Assembly: GCA_015832175.1 (NCBI GenBank)
Contig: WJXW01000001.1
Coordinates: forward strand, 868,001-932,000
Source: Paraphaeosphaeria minitans
Taxonomy: Eukaryota; Ascomycota; Dothideomycetes; Pleosporales; Didymosphaeriaceae
Length of the DNA: 64,000 nt
Direction: 5' to 3'
The notes beneath the pieces were generated by a model. The model was not told the origin of the DNA. It ran no database searches and worked only from the letters and a program-made list of their open reading frames with translations. The translations under genes were made by a program, and so were the position numbers. This document shows, one piece after another, positions 9,983 to 21,635 of the stretch (its first letter is position 1; each line of letters opens with the position of its first letter).

Positions 9983-10817
9983 ATGCGTACTCAGTCCATC
10001 TTCACTCTGCTCGCTGTGGCCACAGCTGTCGTCGCCGAGGAGGCTCCCGTCGTAGAGCACAACCCAATTGGCGCACAGTACGAAGCCACCCTCGAGCCCA
10101 AGGGTCAATACCAGGTGTCTGGTGCCGTCAAGATCGCCAGCGGTGCTGCTGGCAAGGGCGTCACGGTTGAGATCGCTCTCGCCGGCCTGCCTGCCGAGGG
10201 CGGACCATTCTTGTACCACATCCACGAGAAGAGGGTCCCCGACGATGGCAACTGCACTGGAACTGGCGCCCATCTCGACCCCTACAACCGCGGCGAGACG
10301 CCCGCCTGTGATGCCAGCGACAAGGCGTCTTGCCAGACGGGAGATCTTTCTGGCAAGTACGGCAAGATCGAGTCGACCTCCTTCAGCGCCACGTACGTTC
10401 CCACCTTGCTGCATTCGCTCGGAGCCAAGCTAATTGCCTCTCAGATACAACGATGAGTTCCTTGCCACCTTGACCGACGACGTGTCCTACTTCGGTGACA
10501 AGTCCATCGTCGTCCACCTGGCCAACAAGACCCGCATCGCTTGCGCCAACTTCAACCAGCTGTCCCCTGGCGATGCCACCACAACCGCCTCGTCTTTCGG
10601 TACCTCCTACGGAACCCCACTGCCTTCTGGATCCGCGAGCCACGGTCACAACGCCACCACTTCACCTACCTCTACTAGCTCTACTGGTGCTCCCATCCGG
10701 CCCACTGCATCCCCTACCGCAAGCTCCACCGAGGCCCCGCCTAATACTGGCGCCGCCGGAAAGGTGGCAGTCAGCGGTGCAGCCCTCCTCGCTTTCGCTG
10801 CCGCCATGATGCTCTAG
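9983..10817 (+). CDS. Extracellular Cu-only superoxide dismutase, GPI-anchored type
   Basis: Exons 9983-10392 and 10445-10817 (260 aa), intron 52 nt. Signal peptide residues 1-18. The SOD domain (about 25-170) has copper ligands His79 and His81 (LYHIHEKRV), His97 (GTGAHLDPYN) and His161 (SIVVHLANKT). It lacks a recognisable zinc loop, and cysteines at 91, 109 and 117 fit the disulphide-rich fungal Cu-only class (C. albicans SOD4/5 type). A Ser/Thr/Pro stalk (about 180-235) and a final hydrophobic tail after NTGAAGK predict a GPI anchor. Expected role: removal of superoxide at the cell surface. The ATG is the first after the leader and gives a clean signal peptide. Confidence 0.9.
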
Positions 10818-13781
10818 ATGGTAATTGAGTAATGTTGGAAATGGATATGGCTGCATTTGGCGTTATTTCGGGCAAAATTTTGAGGTATTTTGTACATGGA
10901 TTTTCAGCCTCACGGGCACGGTAATGAAAGGAGCAGGTGATGATATCCAGGCTTCGGTAGATACAATGATAACATTCGATTGACTTCAACGATGGCTTCT
11001 TCGCAACGTGCCTGTGAGACAACAAATTCATATGCTCTATGCTGAGAGCATGAGTATCGAGATCGATTCGCCCCTCTCTGCCCCTTGCTCTGAATCCGGT
11101 CTAACAGACAACATATTTCCACGTTCAGCTCAACGTTGCATTACCGCCCATTTCCCTAGAACCCACGCCCCCCACCCCTTTCCCTCCCACCATCCCCACG
11201 CCCCGATTGACGAGCCCGACTCTCTCGTACAGCTCCAGCACCCAATCACTGCCGCGCATGACCAAGACTCAGACCACCACTCTGCTGGCACCTCGTGCAA
11301 GCTTTTCTTTTTGGCGACGAATAGGAACTGGGCATGTCAGCTGTAGCATCTGCTTTTCGAGGAAGGACAACTTATAAAAAAAACATAGTGCCGGCCTCTG
11401 ACGAAGGCGGCTTGGTGAACAACCCACGCGCGACTCCCCACCGCAGGCTACCTCCTCCGCGCCGGCGTGCAAGCAATAGTATCAGCTCGGAACATGACAG
11501 TGACGCTGCCCCAGATCCAGCCGAGAACACGCTGCTGAGAAGACAGTTCAACGACCAGCAAACGATCTCGTCCAGAATGCGTTGCGGGGGCGGTTCAAGC
11601 GGCCGCACAATCTCGCACGCCATGTTGATGGACAGGTCGAAGCCTTGATCCTCACTCTAGAGAGGTCCCATCGCCATGGCTTTTGAGACGTACTTTGGAC
11701 ATCTGGTTCCTTCCCCGCAAGCCTCTGTTGCGATGGTTGTGTTTGATTAAACCGCACCCTTCCCGCAGCGGTGTCCTTGTTGTCATGGCCTTGACCGGAA
11801 GAACGCACGGTTTATGTCGAACATCAGTATGGCAAGCTCTCGACGCTTCAGAACAAGCCACTCGTCGTATCTTCTCGCCCCGCCTTGCTTCTCGTCACAC
11901 TGAGACCTTTTACATCGTAGACTGTGACGCACTACCTGGCAAGTCCCTAGTCGGAACAGCACAACGGGCGCGCAAATCTCCTTCCAAACACCGCCACCTG
12001 AGGTTTCCCTCCTGCAGGTGCTTCTCTCTGGATGTTGGAGCATGACTTTCGGAGACTAGTCTTTGTTTTCTTCCCAGTTCCTCGTGAAGGGTAGGGAGGC
12101 GTGTAATGCGGACAAACGACATCCTCAAAAACCGCATGGTCGCATCCGTAAGAGCTGGGGAGCTCTTCGGATGAAGTAATAGGTAAACGCTCGCCAATGC
12201 AGCTGCACGCTAGACGTACAGGTTGGCGATTGACGCGACTGGCCGGATATTACCGAGGGTAACAAGTGTCGGTGATGCGAATCGTGACACGGACTTCGCG
12301 ACAGCAAAATAGCTCAGAGGGTGGAGACTTGGTGAGGACTTGCGTCCATGTTGGGGGGTGATCAGAACGGGTGGAGAGCCCGCTTGCTGACAGATGCAGG
12401 GGATTCTTCGTCGAGGTCGCAGAAGAAAACTTCTATTCCTTCCACAGCAGGGTGCAAACGCGACGTACCATGTCCAGCCCGTGTTGACTCTCTGACACAA
12501 ATTCTTCATGATCTTTCAAGGACTCGGGTCCGAAGCGTGACGGCCCGTCTAAGGATGACAATATCGATCTGGGCTGCGATGAGACCTCGCTGGGCAAGAC
12601 GCCTTTTCCGACGAGTGGATCTCGGCACACACATCTCGATATGACTGTTTGTAAGACTCGACCGAGAAGTCAGAACCGTGCTCTCCCTCCGCCTATCAGA
12701 TCATAGAAGATTGCTGCAGAAACCGGATGATGTTGGCACTTGGTGTTGCAGCTCCCCTGCCGTTTCCAAAACGGAGTATCCAGTGCGCCCGCGGTATGCA
12801 AGATCCCAAGAACGATCCTTATACAAGGTGTCCCGAATCTCCCTCCAAGGCTCTCCTCTTGATCGCTATGGTGACTGTCGAGAAAGCTATCCGTTATGGC
12901 CAGAGTCTGTTGCACAGTTGAGGAGTCGACGTGGTTCTCGCATGAGAGCTTTCAAACCCCGACAGGCACATGAAACCTCAATTCGAAGCCTGTGGCTTCC
13001 TGTACCTCGACTCTCCCTGTTGAGCTTTCTTGCGTGTCGTTGGGCCCGGAGGCACCCCGACAGCCGTCCAGCGTCTACTGGGAAGGTCGGCGACATGACC
13101 GCGATGCTCTTCGCACACGTACGAGACGCGGCGAATACCGGGAGAAGATTAGGGTTAAGATCCGAGCCCGCCCTCCTCGCATACTACCCCAGTGTTGCCA
13201 CCGGGGCGCAGAGGCAAGCATACAACCCATTGAGACTGTACGAAAGGCTCGGGTGTGTGCCGGCTAATGCATGTACGCGAGGCGCCGCGAAGCTTCCAAG
13301 TGGAAGACGGGCATCGGCAACTATAGGGAAAGTGACATGCGAATGCAGCTTGCAAAGCAAGCGAGAGAAGATCTGGTGAGTGGAAAGGTCGTTGCGCGCC
13401 GTCCCGCAGTTGTTGACATGGTCAGAAGTTGCCAATGATGGGTCGCAATCCAGAATCCAGTAGCGGTGCGATTAAGAAAGCGGCGGCAGGCGGACAAAGA
13501 TAGACGCCATGCAGTGCGAAATCGAACGAGTATGTTGCTGTCGCGAGGGAGCAGGTACCACGACTCTGCTCAAACCTAGGGGTGGCTGGGCGACGCGTTC
13601 GACTGGAGCGCGCCAATTGGTTTAGGCTTAGCGTCATTCGCGCCGTCACGCCGCCGATACCTAAGGTTCGTTTTCAGATGCTGAACAATCACAGGACCAC
13701 CGTTCATTACCGCAACTTCAACGTCTGAAGCGAAGTACAGAGGTTCTCGCGCACGAAGATACGAGTGCGGTAGAGAACGCC
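10818..13781. other. 3-kb intergenic region without recognisable gene
   Basis: Six-frame reading shows only short or Arg/Ser-rich frames with no domain, conserved motif or convincing intron chain. The longest frame (12,678-13,379, 233 codons) is compositionally odd and unsupported. Non-coding transcripts or a fast-evolving small gene cannot be excluded. Confidence 0.45.
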
Positions 13782-16700
13782 ATGGATGCAGCTATCCAGT
13801 TCATCGGGCCATTCCTTGGGAAGGGAAACTTACCTCAGCAAGAAGCCAGCGAACTTCCACGCCTTCTTCAAGAGTCGCTCGCCCATCTCCAAGCAATAAA
13901 CACCGCCGAACAGGCTGCTGCTCCGGACGAACCGTATGACGGGTCTCTCGTAGGCGTTGTATATGGCCTGCTCGATCTCATCACCTCGATCGGTATCCTA
14001 CCTTACTTATCCAGAGGTATCACCTTTAGCCAGCGGCCGAAATCTGTCCTAGTAGTGTCGATACCAGTTCAGCCTAGCTCTGAGCGGGATCCTCTTTCGC
14101 ATGCTATCGATGTTTTGATCCCGATCATTGCGCTGGACGGCGCGGGTGTGCAACCGCTTCTCGTCCAACGAATTTTCCCAGATGTCATATCTGCGCTCGC
14201 AGAACTCTCCTTTTCGCCGCAATCGAGGGGAACGTTCCGTTCCCGATACAGACCAGCATATGAGAGAATAATTGCTACTACACCTGTCTCCCGATTACTC
14301 CCCATCTTGACCTCACTATTGCAACAGGATGTTCCATCATGGTGGAAGCCGCAGCTGACGAAGGAGCTCACCCTCATCCCTCTTCGTCCTCACGGCGTCC
14401 GGCACACAGTAGAATTCCTGGCATTGTCGTACTTGTCGCAGAATTCTCAAGTACCGCAAGACGCCTCAGGCCCACAGTCGAAGCTGCCGCTACCCCTGGA
14501 ATCTATCGCCCAAGCAGCACGATTACTATCTTCTGTCCCTGTCGAGATGACTCAGGATGAATGGTTCGCTCAGCTTGCACCCCAGCTGTTCAATTTACTG
14601 GATGGAAACGAGGGCCAAGAGCTTAGCCGTGCAGCTGGCCAGATCATTGCAGGAGGCATACTGACCAAAAAGAGCACCGGTGCTCCAAAGACGATCGGCT
14701 GGGAACTCTTTGCCAGACCGTTGCTTGAAACGATCTACCCAAAGACAAGCCAAGTAAGCGACCCGAAGAAGAATGCACTGGGCCAGATCATTGTGGATGA
14801 ACAGAATCTGCGTCGTGCTTTGAGTCAACTGGCTACCCTTACCTCTTCATACTCGCATGCTGGCCTTCTGAAACGACTCGTTGGGCCGATCCTTCTACCG
14901 CTGTGGGGACTTATCTCCTACGCATCGTCGCACCCATCTCTTGACAAAGGATGGTCAATGCTTCCTCGTGCGATTCTCCTCCGGTACCTGACGATCGCAT
15001 GCGAGGTACCGCGAGTCGGTACCCTCTCAAGAAATCTCTTCTGGGATGGCGAGCCTTCCTGGACGTTTGCTCCAGGCTCCCAAGGTGGCATCGAGATCCG
15101 TACACGAACTCCGGCCAACGACAATCTGGGGAACATGGGAAGTCTACTTTCGCGAATGGCCAACGTCGATCAGTACATCAACCTCCTTGTTTCTTTGCTA
15201 GTGGAAGCCAATGTTGAAGACTCCACTGCGGGTGCAATTTTCATACAATCCACCAAATATTGGCTATCACAAGAGTCACAATCAGCGAATTCATTGACGA
15301 TTGACCCTGAAGTGGATCCGCTCTCGGCTCTTGTGGATGCAAAGTTCTCGGAAGCACTGGCGACGCAATTTAAGGAGAAGTTTGCTCGCGGTCCTCAGCA
15401 CATCATTGAGCTCATGGGCCAACTTTTGCACAACTTCGTACAAGAACACAAGGCAAAGATGAAAAATCTGAAAAGTAGAAACAAGCCAACTCGTGCAAAT
15501 CTAGGCAAACTTGCGCAGGCATCGTCGGCCACGCCTGCAGATAGCAGTGATGGTGGCTCCGAAGATCTCGTGTCATTTGCCATCAGTATCATCAGCACGA
15601 TCATCTCGTCACCTGGTTTCGAACAGACGCCAGAAACTGCCGAAGTCATCGACTCCATGCTTCCTTCTCTAAAACATCTCTCTCAGTCCAGCCACGAGCT
15701 CCCAGTTCCGCCTCTGACTCGCAATGCGGCAGCGAACATCCTTCAGAGCATCAAACCAACCTCCGCATCGACACCTACAACAGACCCACAAGCCCAGCAT
15801 CGCGCAACTTTGAAGACCGCGCTCACAGACATTCTCTCACCCGAACCACCCAATCGTGTTTGGGCTCTGTCAGCCATACGCAAACTAGTCCAGGATCCTC
15901 TGGCTTTCCCAATACTCGACATACCTTCTCTGACACACACGCTACTCTCAGCATCCGTAGCAGACGCAGAATCCTACGTATACACAGCAGCCATCCCCGC
16001 CGTCGTCGAGCTCGCAGTCCGCGCGCCCAACCCCACCATCCGCATCCTCGTAGACGCCTTCGTGGACATCGATGAGCGCTCGCTGCGTCTCAAGAAGGGT
16101 CAGGACATCGAGGAGGCGCTTGACTTCCGACTTCGCGTTGGCGAGATTGTGAACAACTTTGTTTTAGAAGATGTGTTTTGGCTCTCCGACACAGCGACGT
16201 CGGCGAAGTATACGAGTCTGAAGCTGATTATTGAAGCAACGTTATCGCTTACTTCGCGACGCGGTCAGCGCAAGAAGACATTAGCTAAGCGCAACGAACT
16301 CCTGGAAATAGAGCGAAAAGAGCAGGAGGAAGGGGAGGCAGCGTGGGGCGGCCCGATTCCGAACCTACTCGACCCAGACGCAGACAACGCTGCCGAACAG
16401 GCAGAGCGTGATGCGCTGTTCAAGATTGTGCAGGGGTGGGAAGATACGGGGAGAGAAGAGGATGTGAGGGTTCGTGCTTCTGCGCTTAGTGTTATAGGCA
16501 GAGTGCTGGAGAAGCGGCTTGAGCTGCTGAGTCAGGCCACAGTAGACGCGGCGCTGCAGATGGTTCTACTAGTTGTTACGATGGAGACTGCCGAGGCGAA
16601 AGGGATTTTGAGACGGGCTGCGGTGTTAGTTGCTATGGGTCTTTTGAGGGGCATGAATGGGCTGCTTGAAGAGGGGAAAGAAAGCGTAGCAGGTTTCGGG

Positions 16701-16964
16701 GCGCGCCAGATAGAGGAGGTGGAGAGAGTGATGCGGTGGGCAAGAGATGATGATGTAGATGGCCTGGTCAGGGACCACGCGGGCAGTGTGATCGAGGGCT
16801 TGGAGACATGGCGAATGAAGAAGTTATACAAGATCCGGGATGAAGAACTCAGACTCGGACCTGATCTGAGCCTTGAAGGAGATCTGCAAGGGTTGAACGT
16901 ACACCCTCTCTCGGAGCAACAGGGCACGGGTAGGAAGGGGCCGATGGTAGAAGAGATTGAGTAG
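13782..16964 (+). CDS. RTP1: RTP1/TANGO6-like HEAT-repeat protein, RNA polymerase II nuclear import factor
   Basis: Single exon, 1060 aa. Largely alpha-helical, HEAT-like throughout. The block from about residue 674 (HRATLKTALTDILSPEPPNR, then VWALSAIRKLVQDP) to about 800 (DFRLRVGEIVNNFVLEDVFW) matches the RTP1_C1 type domain, and EDVRVRASALSVIGRVLEKR at about 893-912 the RTP1_C2 type. Yeast Rtp1 is an essential factor linking assembled RNA polymerase II to nuclear import; the animal relative is TANGO6. An acidic and Lys/Arg-rich linker occupies about residues 830-890. The ATG at 13782 is the first in frame. Recognition is from domain memory, not from a search. Confidence 0.8.
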   Translation: MDAAIQFIGPFLGKGNLPQQEASELPRLLQESLAHLQAINTAEQAAAPDEPYDGSLVGVVYGLLDLITSIGILPYLSRGITFSQRPKSVLVVSIPVQPSSERDPLSHAIDVLIPIIALDGAGVQPLLVQRIFPDVISALAELSFSPQSRGTFRSRYRPAYERIIATTPVSRLLPILTSLLQQDVPSWWKPQLTKELTLIPLRPHGVRHTVEFLALSYLSQNSQVPQDASGPQSKLPLPLESIAQAARLLSSVPVEMTQDEWFAQLAPQLFNLLDGNEGQELSRAAGQIIAGGILTKKSTGAPKTIGWELFARPLLETIYPKTSQVSDPKKNALGQIIVDEQNLRRALSQLATLTSSYSHAGLLKRLVGPILLPLWGLISYASSHPSLDKGWSMLPRAILLRYLTIACEVPRVGTLSRNLFWDGEPSWTFAPGSQGGIEIRTRTPANDNLGNMGSLLSRMANVDQYINLLVSLLVEANVEDSTAGAIFIQSTKYWLSQESQSANSLTIDPEVDPLSALVDAKFSEALATQFKEKFARGPQHIIELMGQLLHNFVQEHKAKMKNLKSRNKPTRANLGKLAQASSATPADSSDGGSEDLVSFAISIISTIISSPGFEQTPETAEVIDSMLPSLKHLSQSSHELPVPPLTRNAAANILQSIKPTSASTPTTDPQAQHRATLKTALTDILSPEPPNRVWALSAIRKLVQDPLAFPILDIPSLTHTLLSASVADAESYVYTAAIPAVVELAVRAPNPTIRILVDAFVDIDERSLRLKKGQDIEEALDFRLRVGEIVNNFVLEDVFWLSDTATSAKYTSLKLIIEATLSLTSRRGQRKKTLAKRNELLEIERKEQEEGEAAWGGPIPNLLDPDADNAAEQAERDALFKIVQGWEDTGREEDVRVRASALSVIGRVLEKRLELLSQATVDAALQMVLLVVTMETAEAKGILRRAAVLVAMGLLRGMNGLLEEGKESVAGFGARQIEEVERVMRWARDDDVDGLVRDHAGSVIEGLETWRMKKLYKIRDEELRLGPDLSLEGDLQGLNVHPLSEQQGTGRKGPMVEEIE

Positions 16965-17193
16965 ATTCGTACGGGCTCTGTAGGCCCAATGCCACTGACG
17001 CCGCCGGTTTGCCTCTCCTACGCCAACTGTTCTCATGGTATCAAAGTAGTTTTTGCGCGTGGTATCGTCGCCGTTCGTGCCTCGCCTCGTATGATCAAGA
17101 CGCCGTTGTCGCGTACGTCGTTTCCGCGTGGCGACCTTCAATGCTCGCTACCTTTCTTCTCGAGGGATGACTGTTGAATCCAACGAGCCTCTC

Positions 17194-17640
17194 TCAACCC
17201 GACATGGCCGTGTCTTTTGACGCCTTCGGCTCAACCTGGTCTGCCGCTGCAATCCAGAGTACGTTGTTACACCTGTTCTCTGTCAGCGTTCTGCCTGTCC
17301 AGCCCAGTCGGCTCATATAGGCGCACCTTATCAGCACCTGCCCAAGTTGTCCCGAGCTCTGTCCATTGATGAATTCTTCCGTGTTGTTGAGCTGGATGTT
17401 CATGTAGAGATCGACGGAAACGAGACGGCCCTTGTATTCGGTCTCGCCCCACTTCAGGCGCACGAGAACGTCTTTGTCGACCCTGCCAGAGATCAGCGAC
17501 TGGTCATATCGAAGAGAGCACGCCAAACGTACAGGCTCTGGAGCATGGGCCGTGGGTTGAAGGGCGCGACTGGAGCCTGGTGGTGGGTTAGCGCTGCAAA
17601 GAGCAGAGGGTTTGGGACAATGTGGAAGGATTACACTCAT
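17194..17640 (-). CDS. Small nuclear ribonucleoprotein F (SmF)
   Basis: Exons 17637-17640, 17533-17569, 17327-17482 and 17194-17272 (91 aa). The Sm1 motif [20 protein letters not shown] and the Sm2 motif [13 protein letters not shown] are diagnostic of SmF, and NPRPMLQSL is the usual N-terminal helix. SmF is one of seven Sm proteins forming the ring on U1, U2, U4 and U5 snRNAs. The first coding exon is only ATGA: the intron donor GTGTAA follows at 17636 and a perfect GCTAACC branch site precedes the acceptor at 17570. This short exon is needed to read the APFNPRP frame. The gene is divergent from the DUF866 gene, 237 bp between starts. Confidence 0.9.
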   Translation of the reverse strand: MSVILPHCPKPSALCSANPPPGSSRALQPTAHAPEPVRLACSLRYDQSLISGRVDKDVLVRLKWGETEYKGRLVSVDLYMNIQLNNTEEFINGQSSGQLGQVLIRCAYMSRLGWTGRTLTENRCNNVLWIAAADQVEPKASKDTAMSG

Positions 17641-17877
17641 GTTTGCGACGGTGTCAATTTCTCTAGGTAAGAACGAGTAGGGGTGGAGGTGTGACGCTAT
17701 TCGCGACAGTGGGTGTTGCGCGCGGTGAGAGCTCCCAAACGATATCCCAAATTCCGTTCGCCAAGCCCAGATCCCGCGGCCAATCAGGCGCAAGCAGCCA
17801 CCCCGCCCCCGCAAAGAGCTTCATGCTCGAGCTCGGTGCGGAAGAAGGCGAAATCTCCAATCCGCATCACTGCCAAC

Positions 17878-18565
17878 ATGGTTCTCGCACTTGCTCTCTC
17901 CGCTGAGCTGAACGGGCAAGGAGCTTACTCAATCTTTCTGAGGCATAGCTAACGCCGCCCAGCGTCACCGACCTCCGTCCCATCGACACCGAAGACTCGC
18001 CCTTCCACTACACCTTCAAAGTGCAGTGCACGTCATGCCGCGAGACGCACCTCAACTTTGTCACCATGACCCGCTTCGTATGGGCAACCCCATAGCTTCA
18101 TACCGATGCTCTCTCTTATAATAGCGCAGGAAATGAACGAGATGAGCGGCAGCAAAGCCGAAGCCAACTTCGTGTGGAAGTGCAAGAATTGTAAGGTCCA
18201 TACCGCCCCTCCCTAATATGTCCTGCTCGCACTAAATAATTGCAGAGAGAGCACAATGCGAACATCAAGGCAGCGCCGGCCGCCTACGCGCAATCCGATC
18301 CGCCCAAGACGGTGAACATACTTGAGCTCGATTGTAGAGGGTTAGAATTCACTGAGTTCAAGGCTGAAGTTAGTGGAGACATGTAGGTGTTGGTTCAGGA
18401 AAGATGCTAAAACAGTCATAGGGTGAATTCGAGGCCAAGGGAACTGATTCGGGGACCAAGTTCGCTTCCATTGAGCTGGATGAGGGCGAGTGGTTCGATT
18501 ATGATGAGAAGGCGGGCGAGGAAGTCAGCATTACGAACATCAAGTGGCAGATACGGAGGGCATAA
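17878..18565 (+). CDS. DUF866 (UPF0587/C1orf123-like) zinc-binding protein
   Basis: Exons 17878-17915, 17963-18077, 18130-18195, 18246-18368 and 18422-18565 (161 aa, the family's usual length). Two CxxC pairs, Cys35/Cys38 (VQCTSCRE) and Cys69/Cys72 (WKCKNCKRE), form the zinc site. The C-terminal block EGEWFDYDEKAGEEVSIT is the family hallmark. The first intron uses a GC donor (GG/GCAAGG at 17916) with a GCTAAC branch and CAG acceptor; no GT alternative restores the frame. Function is poorly defined; the human homologue is a small soluble zinc protein. The divergent partner is SmF. Confidence 0.9.
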
Positions 18566-19052
18566 GATGTTGGCAGGCTGAAGGGGGACATTGAGCAATA
18601 ACTCTAATATGGATACGAACTCGAAAGCCAGGCGGTCGAAGGCCGGTGAGAGTCTCCGCGAGTAGAGTGCATCCCATGTAGTTGTTCTTTCAATCATGGA
18701 AGCCCACACTCGCAGGAGCACGCAATCAGACGTACAAGCATTTGAACTTTGTGAATGGCCCAATGTCAAGGCTCAAGACTATCACTTGTTTGCAGACCAA
18801 TTAGATTGCAATCTGGCACCCGAATAGTTTTGTAACCAGAGCAGGTTGCGTGAAGTGTGATGGCTAGGTCTCGTGGCGCAAATGGCTTAAGTTTCCGATC
18901 ACAGGCGCAAGAAGCTAAACTGACTCGTGTAGACTGGGAAACTTGGAGCATCGCGCCAGAACACGAAATGCACATCACCAGCAACAATCTTTCCATGTGA
19001 CCGCTCAATTTTTCATTAGGCGCCTGTCGCTCTGTGTTGCCGCAGAACCCCG
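18566..19052. other. Intergenic, DUF866 gene to Zn2Cys6 gene
   Basis: 3' flank of the DUF866 gene and promoter of the regulator at 19053. No gene or repeat recognised. Confidence 0.45.
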
Positions 19053-20991
19053 ATGAACGAAATGAGCTCGATTGGTGCGAGCAATGGCAGCCAGAGCCCA
19101 GCTCAATATCCATCGATTCGACGGCCGCCACGCTCAAAAAATGGATGTCTAACTTGCCGGTACGTCCAAACATCTAAAAGACCCGACTCTGTATTAATGA
19201 ACGTGATAGGCGACGAAAAGTAAGATGCAGCGAACAACGGCCTCGGTGTTCACATTGTGAACGACTGAATCTTGAGTGCAGGTGGCGCCCGGTCCACAGA
19301 CTGGGGTCAACACAACAGGAAGTCGCTGTTTCGACTCCAGAGACCACCATTAGCAACGGAGCTCCGGCATCAGATCCATTCGGGAATTTCTCAACTGATG
19401 CCGTGGACCAAGTCTTTGACTATGCAAGCTTCATGTGGGACACTTCCGATTTGTGGCAAAGTCATAACATGGGTATCGGTGCATATGCGGGAAACATTAT
19501 GAATGCTCCGTATCAGCAAATGGTACGGTGTGCTCCATGTGGTACCATACTTTCAGAGAGGCTTATCCAATCTAGGACACGACTATGTTGGAAGGTATGC
19601 CGCCTCTGCCGCTTCTTACTGAACCATCACCCGCATCTAATAGCAATCATGATTCGGATATTTTGGAGCGTCCAGTCTCCGTCAGGACTGTGGAGTCCTC
19701 CACAGCTGTGCCGGGACAGACGTCAACAAGTCACCAAACGGCCGAAGATCGCTTGCTACTGGATTACTTTACCCGCACCCATGTTCCGCCAATATTATCC
19801 CAAGTTGAAACTCAACAGAAATGGTCTGCTATGCGCCATATCCTCATGGGTCTGTGCAATGCTTCCGCAATGGTACGACACGCAATCATGGCCTTCTCTG
19901 AGCTTCTGCTTCGTCGACAGGAAGGCTCTTGGCTACACAGTACGCAAAATCACTACGCCAAAGCAATGGCCGAGCTGTCGAAGTTCGAGGACGTCAGTAC
20001 CACATCACGTCCCGGACATGGACGCGAAAATCTTCTCGCGACCCTATTCTTCCTCAGTTACGTTGATTTACTGGAAGGCCGGGTGGAAGCTGCGCACAAA
20101 TGTCTCAAAGACGCACATACAATCTTCAAGCAACGAGACAGAGCTGGTTTCCGCACACTTGAGATACGGTTATTGCTGTGGATCAGGCTGGTCGACGCTC
20201 GCGCAGTCTCTGCTGGCGGTGACGGCCTCTTCCTGTCAGATCAGGAAGAGGATTTGCTCGTGAAACCGTCACCTTCGAGTTTTCAAGGCGATGGCGATCG
20301 TGATGAGGATACACAAGACGGGGACATTGAGGACGTCTTGTTCCAATTACTTTACCAACCAGGTATCGTGTTCTTCCAAAAGGTGCAGAGTTTCATGGGA
20401 CGCATTTCTAAGATCGATCCGTGGCACAGGTCCAGAGGGACAGTGGAAGACGAGACTGAGGTCATGAACATTGCCGCGAGAATTTCGAAAGACTTATGGG
20501 AGCTCTACGAAACCAGGCCTCCACTGATGGACTTTGCGATCGCGGGGAAATTAACTACGCCGCACGTCTCAGAGAATCTGGCGACGACTATCACAACGTC
20601 ATTCAGATCTTACCTTGCCAATTTTCACGCCAGCAGGATCCATCTGCATCGCGTCGCATACAAGTCTCTTCCTCTTACCAACGAAGCATCAAAAGCACTT
20701 CGGTCAATCCGGAATCTAGCCAAACTTATGGAAAAAGGCCTAAGTGAGCACGAAGCTTTGCCCGTGAATATGCTGTGGCCACTTCTCATGCTGGGTTCCG
20801 AGGAGCATAGTCAAACAGAAAGAGCCTGGATCAAAGAACAGATCATGCGCATGGAGAAGGTAGCCACGAATGCCCGCATCACAGCGCAAGTGCTTGAAGA
20901 GGTGCAGACAAGACAAGACGAGAGTAAGACGAGAGTTGACATACGCTCCGTTATGCACTCCATTTTCGATTCTTGTTTCGCGATCGTTTGA
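19053..20991 (+). CDS. Zn2Cys6 transcription factor
   Basis: Exons 19053-19159, 19210-19522 and 19576-20991 (611 aa). The zinc cluster is complete: Cys32-x2-Cys35-x6-Cys42-x6-Cys49-x2-Cys52-x6-Cys59, with basic linker RRRRKVR and the conserved EQRPRCSHC turn. The first intron splits the cluster at the common position after CLTC. The C-terminal part (about 200-600) is helical and of the fungal-specific regulatory type (SAMRHILMGLCNASAMVRHA, ENLLATLFFLSYVDLLEGR), closer to the Fungal_trans_2 than the Fungal_trans class. It sits 645 bp upstream of the aldolase gene on the same strand and may regulate it and the transporter (inference). Two in-frame ATGs (19053, 19062) are possible starts. Confidence 0.88.
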
Positions 20992-21635
20992 ATTGACGAC
21001 GACAATGCAGATTCCTCTCTTTGCTGAAAAGACTATTGTGTCTTACAACTCGGAGTTTATCTAGGCTGCGGCAGTCCATTTCGGTTTCGCCAAGCAATCA
21101 CTGAAAACTCACAGCGAAGCAAGACTCCGCTTCGAGAAGATACATCGGCTCAGCGCAGAATCTGTCGACGACGTTGAGCTTACGGGCCCTTTTACACGCA
21201 TACTACTTAATACGGCGTGACATGCTAAACAAAGAAAATTGAGTCAGTTGGGTCGTTTTCATAGCCGACATAACTGTCATCCAGAGCGCAAGAACGACTG
21301 TAAAAGTCATCTGGTTCTTGTCGGCTACGCTAATGGATTAGAGGTCTAGCGTAGCCGACACATTCACACTGCCACTAGTCGACATCGAAAAGACACGCCA
21401 GCTCGGCGTACGCGAGGGCATCGGCTGAGCGCGCGCTCCGAGATCCACGTCGCGTCGCGTCGATGCGGGGACATCTGGAAGTTGGGGAGAAGTCTCCAAT
21501 GTCCCCGCCATTGTTCTTGCACATCCTGAGTTTACTTACTACCCACTGATTTCGCACAACCAAGAGACCATTCTCAGCCTCCACCCGTTTCTGCGTATAG
21601 CTCCTAAAAGCAAAGATCAACTTGCAAAACACACC
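20992..21635. promoter_or_regulatory. Promoter region of the aldolase gene
   Basis: Contains an inverted repeat with TAGCCGACA half-sites (separate entry), an additional half-site at 21262-21270 and GC-rich CGTCGCGTCGCGTCGATG at 21449-21466. No gene seen. Confidence 0.6.
21319..21365. promoter_or_regulatory. Candidate operator: perfect 14-bp inverted repeat plus shared 12-mer
   Basis: TGTCGGCTACGCTA (21319-21332) and its exact reverse complement TAGCGTAGCCGACA (21347-21360) are separated by 14 bp. The right arm runs into GCCGACACATTC (21354-21365), repeated exactly at 23276-23287 before the transporter gene. CGG triplets in opposite orientation are the form of site bound by Zn2Cys6 dimers. 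It could also act as an RNA hairpin if transcribed. Confidence 0.6.

Noticed and set aside
8906..10170. Long overlapping open frames (334 and 349 codons) across the 41-bp repeats
   Set aside because: The period is 40-41 bp, so three frames give the same repetitive peptide; the frames run through the SOD promoter and have no domain.
12678..13379. 233-codon open frame in the 3-kb intergenic region
   Set aside because: Arg/Ser-rich, no recognisable motif, no clear promoter or intron logic; likely chance in GC-balanced DNA.
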